Shown: piece by piece, positions 8,842-16,824 of the stretch
How positions within the stretch are numbered: the first letter of the stretch is position 1
Layout of the letters: every line of letters begins with the position of its first letter
NCBI RefSeq assembly: GCF_031085175.1
Contig: NZ_JAVHUY010000003.1
Span: 124,001-188,000 of the forward strand
Direction: 5' to 3'
Source of the DNA: Phytohabitans maris
GTDB taxonomy: Bacteria; Actinomycetota; Actinomycetes; Mycobacteriales; Micromonosporaceae
Length of the DNA: 64,000 nucleotides
Program-made: the position numbers and the translations under genes
Notes under the pieces: generated by a model
What the model was told of the DNA's origin: nothing
The model's input: only the letters and a program-made list of their open reading frames with translations
Databases searched by the model: none

Positions 8842-9974
8842 GGCTCTCCTCGCTGCGGTACGCGGTCGTGGCCGGCCAGCCGCCGGTCGACGCCGATGAA
8901 GTCGAGATCGCGCCGCTCCTCGCCGCGGCACAGGTCGGCGACGGCCTCACCGACCGCCGGCCCGAACTTGAAGCCGTGCCCGGAGCAGGCGGCGGCCACC
9001 ACCACCCGTGGCGCCCAGGGCAGCCGGCCGAGCACGAAGCGCCGGTCCGCGGTCATCGTGTACAGGCACGCGGCGGCCTCGACGACGTCGCGCTCCGGGT
9101 CGGTGCGGGCGCCGGGGACGTACCCGGACATGAGCCGGCACAGCTCGGCGACCTCGGCGCGAGTGGGCGGCGCGGGCGGGCGGTCGGGGTCCCAGACCTC
9201 GCCGGCGTCGATGCCGGCCTTGAAGCCGTCCCCGGCGGCGTCCGGGATCCCGAAGACGAGCCCTTCCGGGCGGTCCACGGAGAAGGCGCCGAGCCGGGGC
9301 GGCCGGGCCACCTCCTGGCCGGGTCTCAGGGTGACGGTGACGATGCGCCAGACCTCGAAGAGGGGGGCGAGCCGGGGTACGGCCCGGCCGGCCCAGGCGC
9401 CGGTGGCGAGCACCAGCGACCGGACGCGCAGCCGCCGCTTCGAGGTCTCGACCAGGCAGCCGGTGCCGGTCGCCGACCAGTCCAGCATGGCTTCGCCGAA
9501 GGCCAGCTCGGCACCGGCGGCGCGGGCACCGGCCCGGGCTACCGCCAGCGCCCGCCCGGCCGCCACGACGCCGGCGGAGGGGTCGTACACGGCGCGGTAG
9601 CCCTCCGGTACGGCGAACGCGGGCATGAGCCGGCGCAGCCGGTCCGGGTCGTCGACCGGCGCGCAGCCGGGTCCCTCCAGTGTGGACGCGGTGGCGGTGG
9701 TGTAGAGGCCGCCGGTGCGGTGGACCAGGGCCTGCCCGCTGGCCCGCTCCCACCGTTCCCAGCCGGCGTAGGCGCGGGCGACGAGGTCGTTCCAGGCCGG
9801 GTTGGGGTAGGCCCGCCGGATCATCCGGGTGGTCCCGTGCGACGAGCCGCGGCGGTGGCCCTCCGGAAACTGGTCGATCCCGACGACGGCCGCCCCGCCG
9901 CGGGCCAGCTCGTAGGCGGCGGCCGAGCCGTGGATGCCGAGCCCGACGACCAGGACGTCGGCCTCGGCGCTCAT
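8838..9974 (-). CDS. FAD-dependent oxidase, sarcosine / N-methyl-amino-acid oxidase family
   Basis: A protein of 378 residues. The Rossmann motif VVGLGIHGSAAAYELARGG lies at the N-terminus. C303 in ACLYTMTAD is at the position of the covalent flavin attachment in monomeric sarcosine oxidase. The AACSGHGFKFGPAVGE segment is the family's C-terminal FAD-contact motif. These enzymes oxidise secondary or N-methyl amines, releasing formaldehyde or an amine plus hydrogen peroxide. The ATG at 9974 follows a short repeat element that overlaps it. Substrate could be sarcosine, N-methyltryptophan-like or a larger N-alkyl amino acid. The neighbourhood favours an N-alkyl intermediate. Confidence 0.9.
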   Translation of the reverse strand: MSAEADVLVVGLGIHGSAAAYELARGGAAVVGIDQFPEGHRRGSSHGTTRMIRRAYPNPAWNDLVARAYAGWERWERASGQALVHRTGGLYTTATASTLEGPGCAPVDDPDRLRRLMPAFAVPEGYRAVYDPSAGVVAAGRALAVARAGARAAGAELAFGEAMLDWSATGTGCLVETSKRRLRVRSLVLATGAWAGRAVPRLAPLFEVWRIVTVTLRPGQEVARPPRLGAFSVDRPEGLVFGIPDAAGDGFKAGIDAGEVWDPDRPPAPPTRAEVAELCRLMSGYVPGARTDPERDVVEAAACLYTMTADRRFVLGRLPWAPRVVVAAACSGHGFKFGPAVGEAVADLCRGEERRDLDFIGVDRRLAGHDRVPQRGEP

Positions 9975-10054
9975 GCCCGTCCTCGCTTCGCCGCGGGCGG
10001 GCATGAGGCTCCACGCGCGCTGTGTTTGATGATTCGCTCGCTGCGCTCGCTCAT
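9971..10054 (-). repeat. MSER-type intergenic mini-ORF repeat, copy 1
   Basis: This 84-nt element encodes a 27-residue peptide beginning MSERSERIIKHSARG and ending CPPAAKRGRA. Its ATG overlaps the stop of the upstream aminotransferase-like gene (ATGA), and its own TGA overlaps the ATG of the flavin oxidase gene (ATGA). It therefore fills the gap with coupled translation on both sides. A second copy at 44378-44452 has the same architecture and shares the 16-mer TGCCCGCCCGCGGCGA. It is probably a dispersed repeat rather than a functional protein gene. Confidence 0.7.
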
Positions 10055-11301
10055 GCGCCGGCTCCCCGGGCGATCTCGGCGACCGCGTCCAGCAGCGCGT
10101 CGGCGTCGGTGTCGTCGTTGTAGACGTGCACCGAGGCGCGGACGACCGCCGGCACCCCGCGGGCGCCGAGGTCCCACTGGCCGTGGCTGGCCGGGACCGC
10201 GACGGTCCGCACGCCGCGGGCGGCCAGGCGCTGGCTGACCGCCTCGGCGCCGAGAGCGTCCACCGTGAACGTGACGATGCCGGAGGCGCACGACGGCGGA
10301 TCCTGCACGGTCACCCCGTCGACGGCGGCGAGTCCCCGGCGCAGCAGCGTCGCGGTCCCGCGCAGGTACGCCGCGGTGGCGTCGACGCCGCGGGCCAGCA
10401 GCTCGCGGAGGGCCACACCCAGGCCGAGCCGGCCGGCGACGGAGGACTCCCAGGTCTCGAAGCGGCGGGCGGTCGGCGAGAGGCTCCACTCGCGGGAGCC
10501 CGTCCAGACGGCGCCGCGTACGTCCGGGGCGACCGGGGCGAGCCCGTCGAGCAGGGTGCCGCGGATGTACGCGAAGCCGGTGCCGCGGGGCGCGCGCAGG
10601 AACTTGCGGCCCGTCGTCACCAGCGCGTCGCAGCCGATCTCGTCGACGTCGACCCGCAGGTGGCCGACCGACTGGGTGGCGTCGAGCAGGTAGATCGCGC
10701 CGGAGCGGCGGGTGAGGGCGCCGATGTCGCGTACCGGCTCGACCAGCCCGGACGAGGTCGGCACGTGCGCGACGCAGACGACGTCGCGCGGGCCGCCGGT
10801 CAGCAGCCGCTCCAGCCGTTCGAGGTCGACCGCGCCGTCCGCACCACTGGGCACGACGACGAGCTCGGCGCCGGTGTCCTGGGCCAGGCTGAGCAGGTGC
10901 AGGGCGTGGCTGACGTAGGTGGAGCGGCTGACCAGCAGCCGGGTCGACCGGTCCACCCGGAGCGCGTCGACGATGACCCGCAGCCCGGAGGTCGCGCTGT
11001 CGGCCAGGGCGATCTCCTCGGCCGCCGCGCCGACGACGCGCGCCGCGCCGGCGTACACCTCCTCGATCCGCCCGGAGACCGCGGAGGCGGCCTCGTAGCC
11101 CCCCTCGTTCTCCTCCCGGCGCAGGTGGGCGACGACCTCGTCGACCACGGCGACCGTGGGGAGCGCGGCGCCGGCGGAGTTGAGGTGGTGGGCGTGGCGT
11201 ACGCCGACCGTCCGCGCCCGCTCGCGTGCGACGTCCACGGCCGCGGCCTGAGCGCTGACCGTGCCGGCACCCGCGCGGTCAGCGTTCACCGAGAGATCCA
11301 C
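10051..11301 (-). CDS. Aminotransferase class V-fold PLP enzyme (cysteine-desulfurase/EgtE-like)
   Basis: A protein of 416 residues if the GTG at 11301 is used, which has an AGGGGA ribosome site 9 nt upstream. A TTG at 11337 lies inside an operator-like octamer and is unlikely. The fold-type I markers are D207 (YLLDATQSVGH), which contacts the PLP ring nitrogen, and K233 (TTGRKFLRAPRG), the Schiff-base lysine. The N-terminal HHLNSAGAALP block is typical of class V enzymes such as EgtE-like C-S lyases and isopenicillin N epimerase-like proteins. It leads a leftward operon with the flavin oxidase, amine oxidase and phosphotriesterase-family genes. The reaction type (transamination, lyase or epimerase) cannot be decided. 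Confidence 0.87.
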   Translation of the reverse strand: MDLSVNADRAGAGTVSAQAAAVDVARERARTVGVRHAHHLNSAGAALPTVAVVDEVVAHLRREENEGGYEAASAVSGRIEEVYAGAARVVGAAAEEIALADSATSGLRVIVDALRVDRSTRLLVSRSTYVSHALHLLSLAQDTGAELVVVPSGADGAVDLERLERLLTGGPRDVVCVAHVPTSSGLVEPVRDIGALTRRSGAIYLLDATQSVGHLRVDVDEIGCDALVTTGRKFLRAPRGTGFAYIRGTLLDGLAPVAPDVRGAVWTGSREWSLSPTARRFETWESSVAGRLGLGVALRELLARGVDATAAYLRGTATLLRRGLAAVDGVTVQDPPSCASGIVTFTVDALGAEAVSQRLAARGVRTVAVPASHGQWDLGARGVPAVVRASVHVYNDDTDADALLDAVAEIARGAGA

Positions 11302-11328
11302 CGTCGACCGTTCCCCTGCCCGCGAACA

Positions 11329-11378
11329 TGGATCCAAGATAGCAGGATTGGATCCACAGTTCCCTTAGAATGGATACG
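11329..11378. promoter_or_regulatory. GATC-core octamer array upstream of the class V PLP enzyme operon
   Basis: TGGATCCA occurs at 11329-11336 and again at 11349-11356, with a third variant TGGATACG at 11371-11378. Spacing is 20 and 22 bp. The array fills the short gap between the aldehyde dehydrogenase stop (11381) and the PLP enzyme start, where the promoter of the leftward operon should lie. It is a probable binding site for the island's GntR protein. Confidence 0.6.
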
Positions 11379-11380
11379 TC

Positions 11381-12829
11381 TCACAGGCTGACGACGACCG
11401 CCTTCGGCTCCAGGTAGCCGCGCAGCGCCTCGTCGCCGAGGTCGCGGCCGAGGCCGGAGCCCTTGCGCCCGCCGAAGGAGAGCGCCGGGTCGAACACGTT
11501 GTAGGTGTTGACCCAGACCGTCCCGACCTGCAACTGGGCCGCGACCCGGTGGGCCCGGCTCAGGTCGGCCGTCCAGACGCCGGCGGCCAGGCCGTACGCC
11601 GAGTCGTTGGCGATCCGTACCGCCTCCCGCTCGTCCTCGAAGGCCAGTACGCCGACCACCGGCCCGAAGATCTCCTCCCGGGCGATGACCATGTCGTTGG
11701 TGACGCCGGTGAAGACGGTCGGCTCCACGTAGTAGCCGGGGCCGGGTGGCGTCCGGCCGCCGACGACCAGCTCGGCGCCTTCGGCCCGCCCCTTCTCGAT
11801 GTAGCCGAGGACCTGCGCGCGCTGCTCGGCCGAGATCAGCGGCCCGACCGAGATGCCCCCGGCCAGCCCGTCGCCCACCGGTACCCGCCGCGCCGCCGTC
11901 GCCAGCCGCCCGGCGAACTCGGGCAGCACGGATCGCTGGACCAGCAGCCGGCTGCCGGCGGTACACATCTGTCCGGAGTGGCCGAAGCTGGCGCGGATCG
12001 CGGTGGCGACGGCGGCGTCCAGGTCGGCGTCGGCGAAGACGATGTTGGCGCTCTTGCCGCCCAGCTCGAGGGTGACCCGGGCGAACCGCCGCGCGGCCGC
12101 CTCCCCCACCAGCCGGCCGACCGCCGTGCTCCCGGTGAAGGAGACCTTGTCCACGCCGGGGTGGTCGACCAGGGCGGCGCCGACCCGCCCGTCGCCGGTC
12201 AGGACGTTGAAGACCCCGGCCGGTACGCCCGCTTCGGTGATCAGGTCGGCGAGGCGGAGCATGGTCAGCGGCGTCTGCTCGGCCGGCTTGACCACCACCG
12301 GGCAACCGGCCGCCAGCGCCGGAGCGATCTTGAACGCACCCGTCATGATCGGAAAGTTCCAGGGCAGGACGAGCGCGGCCACCCCGACCGGTTCCAGCGT
12401 CGTGTAGACGTGGTGGGCGCCGGGGTCGATCGGGACGGTCGTGCCCAGCAGCCGGCTCGGCGCGCCGGCGAAGTGCCGGAAGGTGCGGGCGGCGGTGGCC
12501 ACGTCGGCGCGGGAGCGCTCGATCGGCTTGCCGTTGTCGCGGGTCTCCAGGACGGCGAGCCGCTCCAGCTCCGCCTCGATCAGGTCGGCGACCCGGTGCA
12601 GGATCCGGGTCCGCTCCAGCGGTGCCAGCCCCGTCCAGCGCCGGTCGGCCAGGCTCTCCCGGGCCGCCCGCACGGCCGCGTCGACGTCGGCCGGCGTCGC
12701 CTGGACCGCCCGGGTGAGCACCTGCTCGGTGGCGGGATCGACCACCTCGAACAGGTCGCCGCCGGGGCGCCACGCGCCATCGACGAAGAGCGCCTGGCTG
12801 GGAGCGAGGTCGGGCAGGTCGGCACGCAT
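11381..12829 (-). CDS. Aldehyde dehydrogenase, NAD(P)-dependent
   Basis: A protein of 482 residues from ATG 12829, with GGAAGGA upstream. Catalytic residues are all present: N158 (LPWNFP), general base E255 (LELGGKS) and nucleophile C289 (GQMCTAGSR). The NAD-binding FTGSTAVGRLV loop is also present. It resembles betaine-aldehyde and gamma-aminobutyraldehyde dehydrogenases. It is the last gene of the unit that begins with the PotBCA importer, 44 nt after the degenerate phosphotriesterase homologue. Its likely role is to oxidise the aldehyde made by the copper amine oxidase or flavin oxidase. Confidence 0.95.
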   Translation of the reverse strand: MRADLPDLAPSQALFVDGAWRPGGDLFEVVDPATEQVLTRAVQATPADVDAAVRAARESLADRRWTGLAPLERTRILHRVADLIEAELERLAVLETRDNGKPIERSRADVATAARTFRHFAGAPSRLLGTTVPIDPGAHHVYTTLEPVGVAALVLPWNFPIMTGAFKIAPALAAGCPVVVKPAEQTPLTMLRLADLITEAGVPAGVFNVLTGDGRVGAALVDHPGVDKVSFTGSTAVGRLVGEAAARRFARVTLELGGKSANIVFADADLDAAVATAIRASFGHSGQMCTAGSRLLVQRSVLPEFAGRLATAARRVPVGDGLAGGISVGPLISAEQRAQVLGYIEKGRAEGAELVVGGRTPPGPGYYVEPTVFTGVTNDMVIAREEIFGPVVGVLAFEDEREAVRIANDSAYGLAAGVWTADLSRAHRVAAQLQVGTVWVNTYNVFDPALSFGGRKGSGLGRDLGDEALRGYLEPKAVVVSL

Positions 12830-12873
12830 CACGGTCCTTCCTCGACCTTCCTGGTCATCGGGCGGGGGCGCGG

Positions 12874-13875
12874 TCATCGGTCCAGCAGGCGCAGCGGTTC
12901 GCCGGTCACCATGGCCTCCAGCCGCCGCGGGTCGACGCCCCGGCGCAGCAGCTCCGGCAGGACCCGGGTGGTGAGGTGGTCGTAGCCCTCGCCGCCGTAC
13001 CGGCGCAGCTGGGCCTTCATCCACACCGAGCCGCCGAGCACCCACCGGCCGTCGGGACGCGCGGCGAGGAACGACTCGAAGAAGTCCAGCCGCTCAAGGT
13101 CGGACGGGTTTCGCATCCGCCCGGTGTGCCGCAGCTCGGTGCCGAAGCACATCTCCAGGGTCGCCCCGGCGTCGAGCAGGTCGTGCCAGTACGCGGCGTC
13201 CAGGTACTCGTCGGCGTTGGTGAGCAGGATCCGGTCGGCCGGCAGCCCGGCGGCGACCAGCTCGGCCACCACCGCGGTACCGGCGCGCGCCTCGCCGTCG
13301 AGCCGGACGCTGACGCTGGCGCCGGTCTGGGCCGCCGCCGCGGCCGCGGCCCGCAGCCGGGCCCGCTCCACCGCCGGGACCTCGCCGGTGGTACCCATGA
13401 TCCCGAGCAGGGCGGCCCGGTACCCGGTACCGGGGACGCGGTCGGCCAGCGCGCCGAGCAGGTGCGCGTAGGCGGCGTCCTCGTCCAGGTCGCGCGCCCA
13501 GGCGGGCAGGGTCGGCGTCACGTAGAAGCCGTACGCCACCGCGACGTGCACGCCGGCCGCGCGGGCGATCGCGGGCAGGGCCGGGTGGTCCGGTCCCAAC
13601 CCGACGCTGGTGTCCTCGACCACCAGGTCAACCGCGCCGGCGGCCCGGCGCAGCTCCGCGACCGCGAGCTCCGGGTCGTCGAGGCGGAGGTTGTCGGCCA
13701 GGGCCAGGGCGTTCCACCGCAGGAAGCCGAGGTTGGCGGTGGTCACCCAGTCGTCGACGGGGGTCGGCTCGACGCCGGGCCGGGCGAGGCGGCTGGCGTC
13801 GCTGAGCAGGTGCTGGTGCATGTTGACCCGGCCCACGCCGGCCGCCTCGATCGGGCCGAGGACGGTCTCGATCAT
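12874..13875 (-). CDS. Phosphotriesterase-family homologue lacking most metal ligands
   Basis: A protein of 333 residues from ATG 13875, the only in-frame start after the ATPase gene; its ribosome site is weak. The first HxH pair is kept (NMHQHLLSD). At the positions aligned with the intact paralogue at 5882-6892, the bridging Glu becomes Met (LLGIMGTTG), the third His becomes Arg (VSVRLDG), the fourth His becomes Asn (LLTNADE) and the Asp becomes Ser (LGGSVWM). It should therefore not bind a normal binuclear centre. The reading frame is intact and the gene lies inside an importer operon, so it may have a binding or altered catalytic role rather than being dead. Confidence 0.75.
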   Translation of the reverse strand: MIETVLGPIEAAGVGRVNMHQHLLSDASRLARPGVEPTPVDDWVTTANLGFLRWNALALADNLRLDDPELAVAELRRAAGAVDLVVEDTSVGLGPDHPALPAIARAAGVHVAVAYGFYVTPTLPAWARDLDEDAAYAHLLGALADRVPGTGYRAALLGIMGTTGEVPAVERARLRAAAAAAAQTGASVSVRLDGEARAGTAVVAELVAAGLPADRILLTNADEYLDAAYWHDLLDAGATLEMCFGTELRHTGRMRNPSDLERLDFFESFLAARPDGRWVLGGSVWMKAQLRRYGGEGYDHLTTRVLPELLRRGVDPRRLEAMVTGEPLRLLDR

Positions 13876-13903
13876 CGCCGCGGTCCAGGGGATGTGGCGG
13901 CCA

Positions 13904-14965
13904 TCAGGCGGCCACCTCGACCAGCCGGTCCGCGCCGGCCGTCTCGATGATGTGCACGTGCCGCGGTTCCGCGCAGCCGAGCGCCACCTCACTGCCGGGC
14001 AGCAGCGGGCTGACGTCGGTGTGCGGCGGCAGCGAGCAGACCACGGTCTGGCCGCCCTCGGTGGCCAGCTCCAGCCGGAAGCGGCTGCCCTGGAAGCTGA
14101 GCAGGCGGACCACGCCCCGTACGTGCCAGCGGTCGGCGGCCGGACGGGGGTCGAGCACGACCAGGTCCTCGGGGCGGATCACGGCGGTGCCGGTCGCCCG
14201 CCCGGTCGCGCCGGCCGGGAGCGGGCCCTGCCGGTCGGCGGGGAAGAGGTTCGCCTCGCCGAGGAAGCTGGCGACGTACTCGTTCACCGGCCGGCGGTAG
14301 AGCCGCTCCGGGGTGTCCACCTGGATGAGGCGGCCGTGGTGCATGATCGCGACGCGGTCCGACATGGTCATCGCCTCGGCCTGGTCGTGGGTGACCGCGA
14401 GCGTGGTGATGCCGACCCGCTGCTGGATCCGCTTGATCTCGACCTGCATCCGCTCGCGCAGCTGCTTGTCCAGGGCCGCCATCGGCTCGTCCAGCAGCAG
14501 GATGCCCGGGTTGGCAGCGAGCGCCCGGGCCAGGGCCACCCGCTGCTGCTGGCCGCCGGAGAGCGAGTCGGTGGTGCGGTCGGCCATGCCGCCGAGGTCG
14601 ACCAGGTCGAGCATCTCCCGCGCGGCACGGCGCCGCTCGGCCTTGGGCCGGCCGGCCGCGCGCAGCGGGAACGCGACGTTCTCCCCCACGCTCATCCGGG
14701 GAAACAGCGCGTACGACTGGAAGACGACCCCGACCTTGCGCTTGCGCGGCGGCCGCCGCTCGACGCTCTGCCCGTCGAAGAGCACATGCCCGCGGTGCAC
14801 CTGCTGGAGCCCGGCGATGACGTTGAGCAGCGTCGTCTTGCCGCTGCCGCTGGCCCCGAGCAGGGTCACGAACTCGCCCGGCGCCGCGTCCAGGCTCACT
14901 CCCTTGAGGACCTCGTTGTGGCCGAGGGTGACGTGGACGTCCTGGATCGACAACGCGATGGTCAT
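13904..14965 (-). CDS. potA: ABC transporter ATP-binding protein, PotA-like
   Basis: A protein of 353 residues from ATG 14965, overlapping the permease stop by 4 nt. Walker A (GASGSGKTT), Q-loop, ABC signature (LSGGQQQRVALARAL), Walker B (ILLLDEPMAALD) and the switch His (VTHDQAEAM) are all present. The C-terminal third is a TOBE-type regulatory domain, as in PotA and MalK. Together with two permeases it forms the membrane and energising part of a spermidine/putrescine-type importer. The product or a precursor of the amine pathway is the likely cargo. Confidence 0.93.
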   Translation of the reverse strand: MTIALSIQDVHVTLGHNEVLKGVSLDAAPGEFVTLLGASGSGKTTLLNVIAGLQQVHRGHVLFDGQSVERRPPRKRKVGVVFQSYALFPRMSVGENVAFPLRAAGRPKAERRRAAREMLDLVDLGGMADRTTDSLSGGQQQRVALARALAANPGILLLDEPMAALDKQLRERMQVEIKRIQQRVGITTLAVTHDQAEAMTMSDRVAIMHHGRLIQVDTPERLYRRPVNEYVASFLGEANLFPADRQGPLPAGATGRATGTAVIRPEDLVVLDPRPAADRWHVRGVVRLLSFQGSRFRLELATEGGQTVVCSLPPHTDVSPLLPGSEVALGCAEPRHVHIIETAGADRLVEVAA

Positions 14966-15810
14966 GCGGTCGTCGCCTTTCGGGCGCGGCGCCGGGCGCG
15001 GGCGGCCCGGCGGTTGGAGTACAGGCTGAACGCACCCAGCAGCAGCACCGCGAGCATCGAGACGAGCGTCGAGGCGGCGGTCAGCTGGGGTGAGAGGGCT
15101 TCCTGGGACGCGTCGAGCATCTGCAGCGGGAGCGTCTTGACACCCACCGGGGCGAGGAAGACCGAGAGCACCACCTCGTCGAAGATCACGGCGAACGCGA
15201 ACACCGCGCCGGCGAGCATGTGCCCCGCGATCATGGGCAGGTCGATCCGCCAGACGATCAGCGGCCAGGAGGCGCCGAGCGTACTGGCCGCCGGGCGCAG
15301 CGCCGGGTCGGCCTGGCTCAGCCCGGAGGAGACCATGACGAAGACGTACGGCATGGCGAGCAGGGCCTCGCCCAGGATCAGCAGCGCGAGGTTGTCGCCC
15401 AGGGCGGCGACCTCGAGGTTGACCGAGTAGAGGCCGACGGCGTACGCCACCGGCGGGATGGCCATCGGGACGATGAAGAGGGTGCGGATCCACCGGCGCG
15501 CCGTCCGGGAGCGCAGCCGGGTCAGCGCCAGCGCGCCGAGGGTGCCGAGCACCACCGAGATGACGGTGCCGGCCGCCGACACCCGCAGGGAGACCTTGAA
15601 CGCGTCCGTCCACTGCGGGTCCTGGAGCACGTCGGAGTACCAGGTCGGGGAGAAGCCCTGCGGCGGGAAGATGATGAACGACGTCTCGGTCCAGCTGGTC
15701 GCCACGACCACCAGGAACGGTACGTAGAACAGCAGGCTGGTCAGCAGGGCGACGCCCAGCACGGGCAGCCGCCACCACCCGATGCCGCGCCGCAGCGGTG
15801 AGTCCACCAT
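14962..15810 (-). CDS. potC: ABC transporter permease, PotC-like
   Basis: A protein of 282 residues with about six hydrophobic segments, beginning around VLGVALLTSLLFYVPFLVVV. It has the EAA loop typical of binding-protein-dependent permeases (ASTLGASWPLIVWRIDLPM). It starts 1 nt after the stop of the PotB-like gene and overlaps the ATPase gene by 4 nt, so the three form a tight unit. Its C-terminal tail is unusually basic (NRRAARARRRARKATTA). It belongs to the polyamine/opine/iron branch of the family. Confidence 0.92.
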   Translation of the reverse strand: MVDSPLRRGIGWWRLPVLGVALLTSLLFYVPFLVVVATSWTETSFIIFPPQGFSPTWYSDVLQDPQWTDAFKVSLRVSAAGTVISVVLGTLGALALTRLRSRTARRWIRTLFIVPMAIPPVAYAVGLYSVNLEVAALGDNLALLILGEALLAMPYVFVMVSSGLSQADPALRPAASTLGASWPLIVWRIDLPMIAGHMLAGAVFAFAVIFDEVVLSVFLAPVGVKTLPLQMLDASQEALSPQLTAASTLVSMLAVLLLGAFSLYSNRRAARARRRARKATTA

Positions 15811-15811
15811 C

Positions 15812-16687
15812 TCAGCCCCACCGCTCGCTGACCTTGAAGAGCCGGTCGGCGACCAGGTAGATGGCGACCGTACCGCCGACGAGCAGCAGGCTCATGGCCG
15901 CGCCCACGTCGGCCCGGTTGGCGTTGTTGAGCTGGCCGTTGATGATCCCCGAGACGGTCATGTTGGACGGCCCACCCAGCAGCAGCGGGGTCACGTAGAA
16001 GCCCAGGCTCATCACGAAGACCAGGACGCCGGCGCTGATCATCGCCTGGCGGATCGCCGGCAGCACGACCGCGCCGAAGGTGAGCACCGGCCCGGCGCCG
16101 AAGACGGTGGCGGCGTTGAGCTGCTCGCGGTCGAGGCCGAGGATGGCGGCGAGGATGGGCAGTACGGCGAAGGGGAGCATCACCGCGATCATCGCCGGGT
16201 ACAGCGCCCCGGTGGTCTGGTAGATGTCGATCGGCTCGGTGCGCAGGTGCGCCTTCTCCAGCAGCCAGTAGAGCGCGCCGGTCGGCAGCTCCAGGAGCAT
16301 CCAGCCGATGGTCCGTACCATGATCGAAGTCCACAGGGAGATCAGCAGGCCCCCCATGAGCAGGGCCTTCAGCCACGCCGGCCCGATCGCGACGGCCAGC
16401 GCGTAGCAGGTGCCGATCAGCACCGTCGCCGCGGTGGCGACGGCCGCGAGCAGCAGCGTGCGCCCCACCGCGTCGACGAAGACGCTCATCCGGACCGACT
16501 CGGCGAAGGCGTTGCCCTCCCCGGACAGCGCCTGCCGCAGGAGCGCGGCGAGCGGTACGCCCAGCAGCAATGCGAAGAACGCGAGCGGCGGCCACAGCAG
16601 CCAACGCCGTTCGCCGGCGCCGTCCGGCGCACGGCCACGGCGCCCGGTGTCGGGAAGTGCCGCGGCGACGGCTTCCTCTACCGCCAT
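15812..16687 (-). CDS. potB: ABC transporter permease, PotB-like
   Basis: A protein of 291 residues with six predicted membrane segments, beginning near LLWPPLAFFALLLGVPLAALL. The EAA loop reads NAATVFGAGPVLTFGAVVLP. The ATG at 16687 has no clear ribosome site of its own and an in-frame stop lies just upstream. Translation is probably coupled to a short leader ORF (16678-16713) that does have a good site. No periplasmic binding-protein gene accompanies the importer within the window, although PotD-type transporters need one. Confidence 0.92.
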   Translation of the reverse strand: MAVEEAVAAALPDTGRRGRAPDGAGERRWLLWPPLAFFALLLGVPLAALLRQALSGEGNAFAESVRMSVFVDAVGRTLLLAAVATAATVLIGTCYALAVAIGPAWLKALLMGGLLISLWTSIMVRTIGWMLLELPTGALYWLLEKAHLRTEPIDIYQTTGALYPAMIAVMLPFAVLPILAAILGLDREQLNAATVFGAGPVLTFGAVVLPAIRQAMISAGVLVFVMSLGFYVTPLLLGGPSNMTVSGIINGQLNNANRADVGAAMSLLLVGGTVAIYLVADRLFKVSERWG

Positions 16688-16713
16688 CGGGACTCACTGC
16701 GCCGATCGGTCAT
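16678..16713 (-). CDS. Putative 11-codon leader ORF overlapping potB
   Basis: An ATG at 16713 follows a strong GGGAGGACAGG ribosome site and encodes MTDRRSESRWR before a TAG at 16680-16678. That stop is 8-10 nt inside the PotB-like gene, whose own ATG lacks a ribosome site. This is the usual layout for translational coupling. The peptide is arginine-rich and has no known homologue that I recognise. It could equally be a chance ORF that only happens to share the ribosome site. Confidence 0.35.
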   Translation of the reverse strand: MTDRRSESRWR

Positions 16714-16742
16714 CCTGTCCTCCCGCTCACCGAGGCCCTCAT

Positions 16743-16771
16743 TGGATCCAGGCTATTGATCCGTGGATCCC
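16743..16771. promoter_or_regulatory. GATC-core octamer array upstream of the importer operon
   Basis: TGGATCCA lies at 16743-16750 and TGGATCCC at 16764-16771, 21 bp apart, with a half-related TTGATCCG between them. They lie 56-84 nt upstream of the PotB-like start, where the operon promoter is expected. Sequence and spacing match the arrays at 4364, 11329 and 21445. Confidence 0.6.
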
Positions 16772-16824
16772 AAAAGCGTCGCACGGAGGTTGCCGGTGTG
16801 TAAACAGATCACGTTCACCCCTGG

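Noticed and set aside
5882-8950. A 1022-codon leftward frame apparently fusing a basic protein to the phosphotriesterase homologue
   Set aside because: Everything upstream of ATG 6892 is an out-of-frame reading of the copper amine oxidase gene. A ribosome site and the preceding stop place the real start at 6892.
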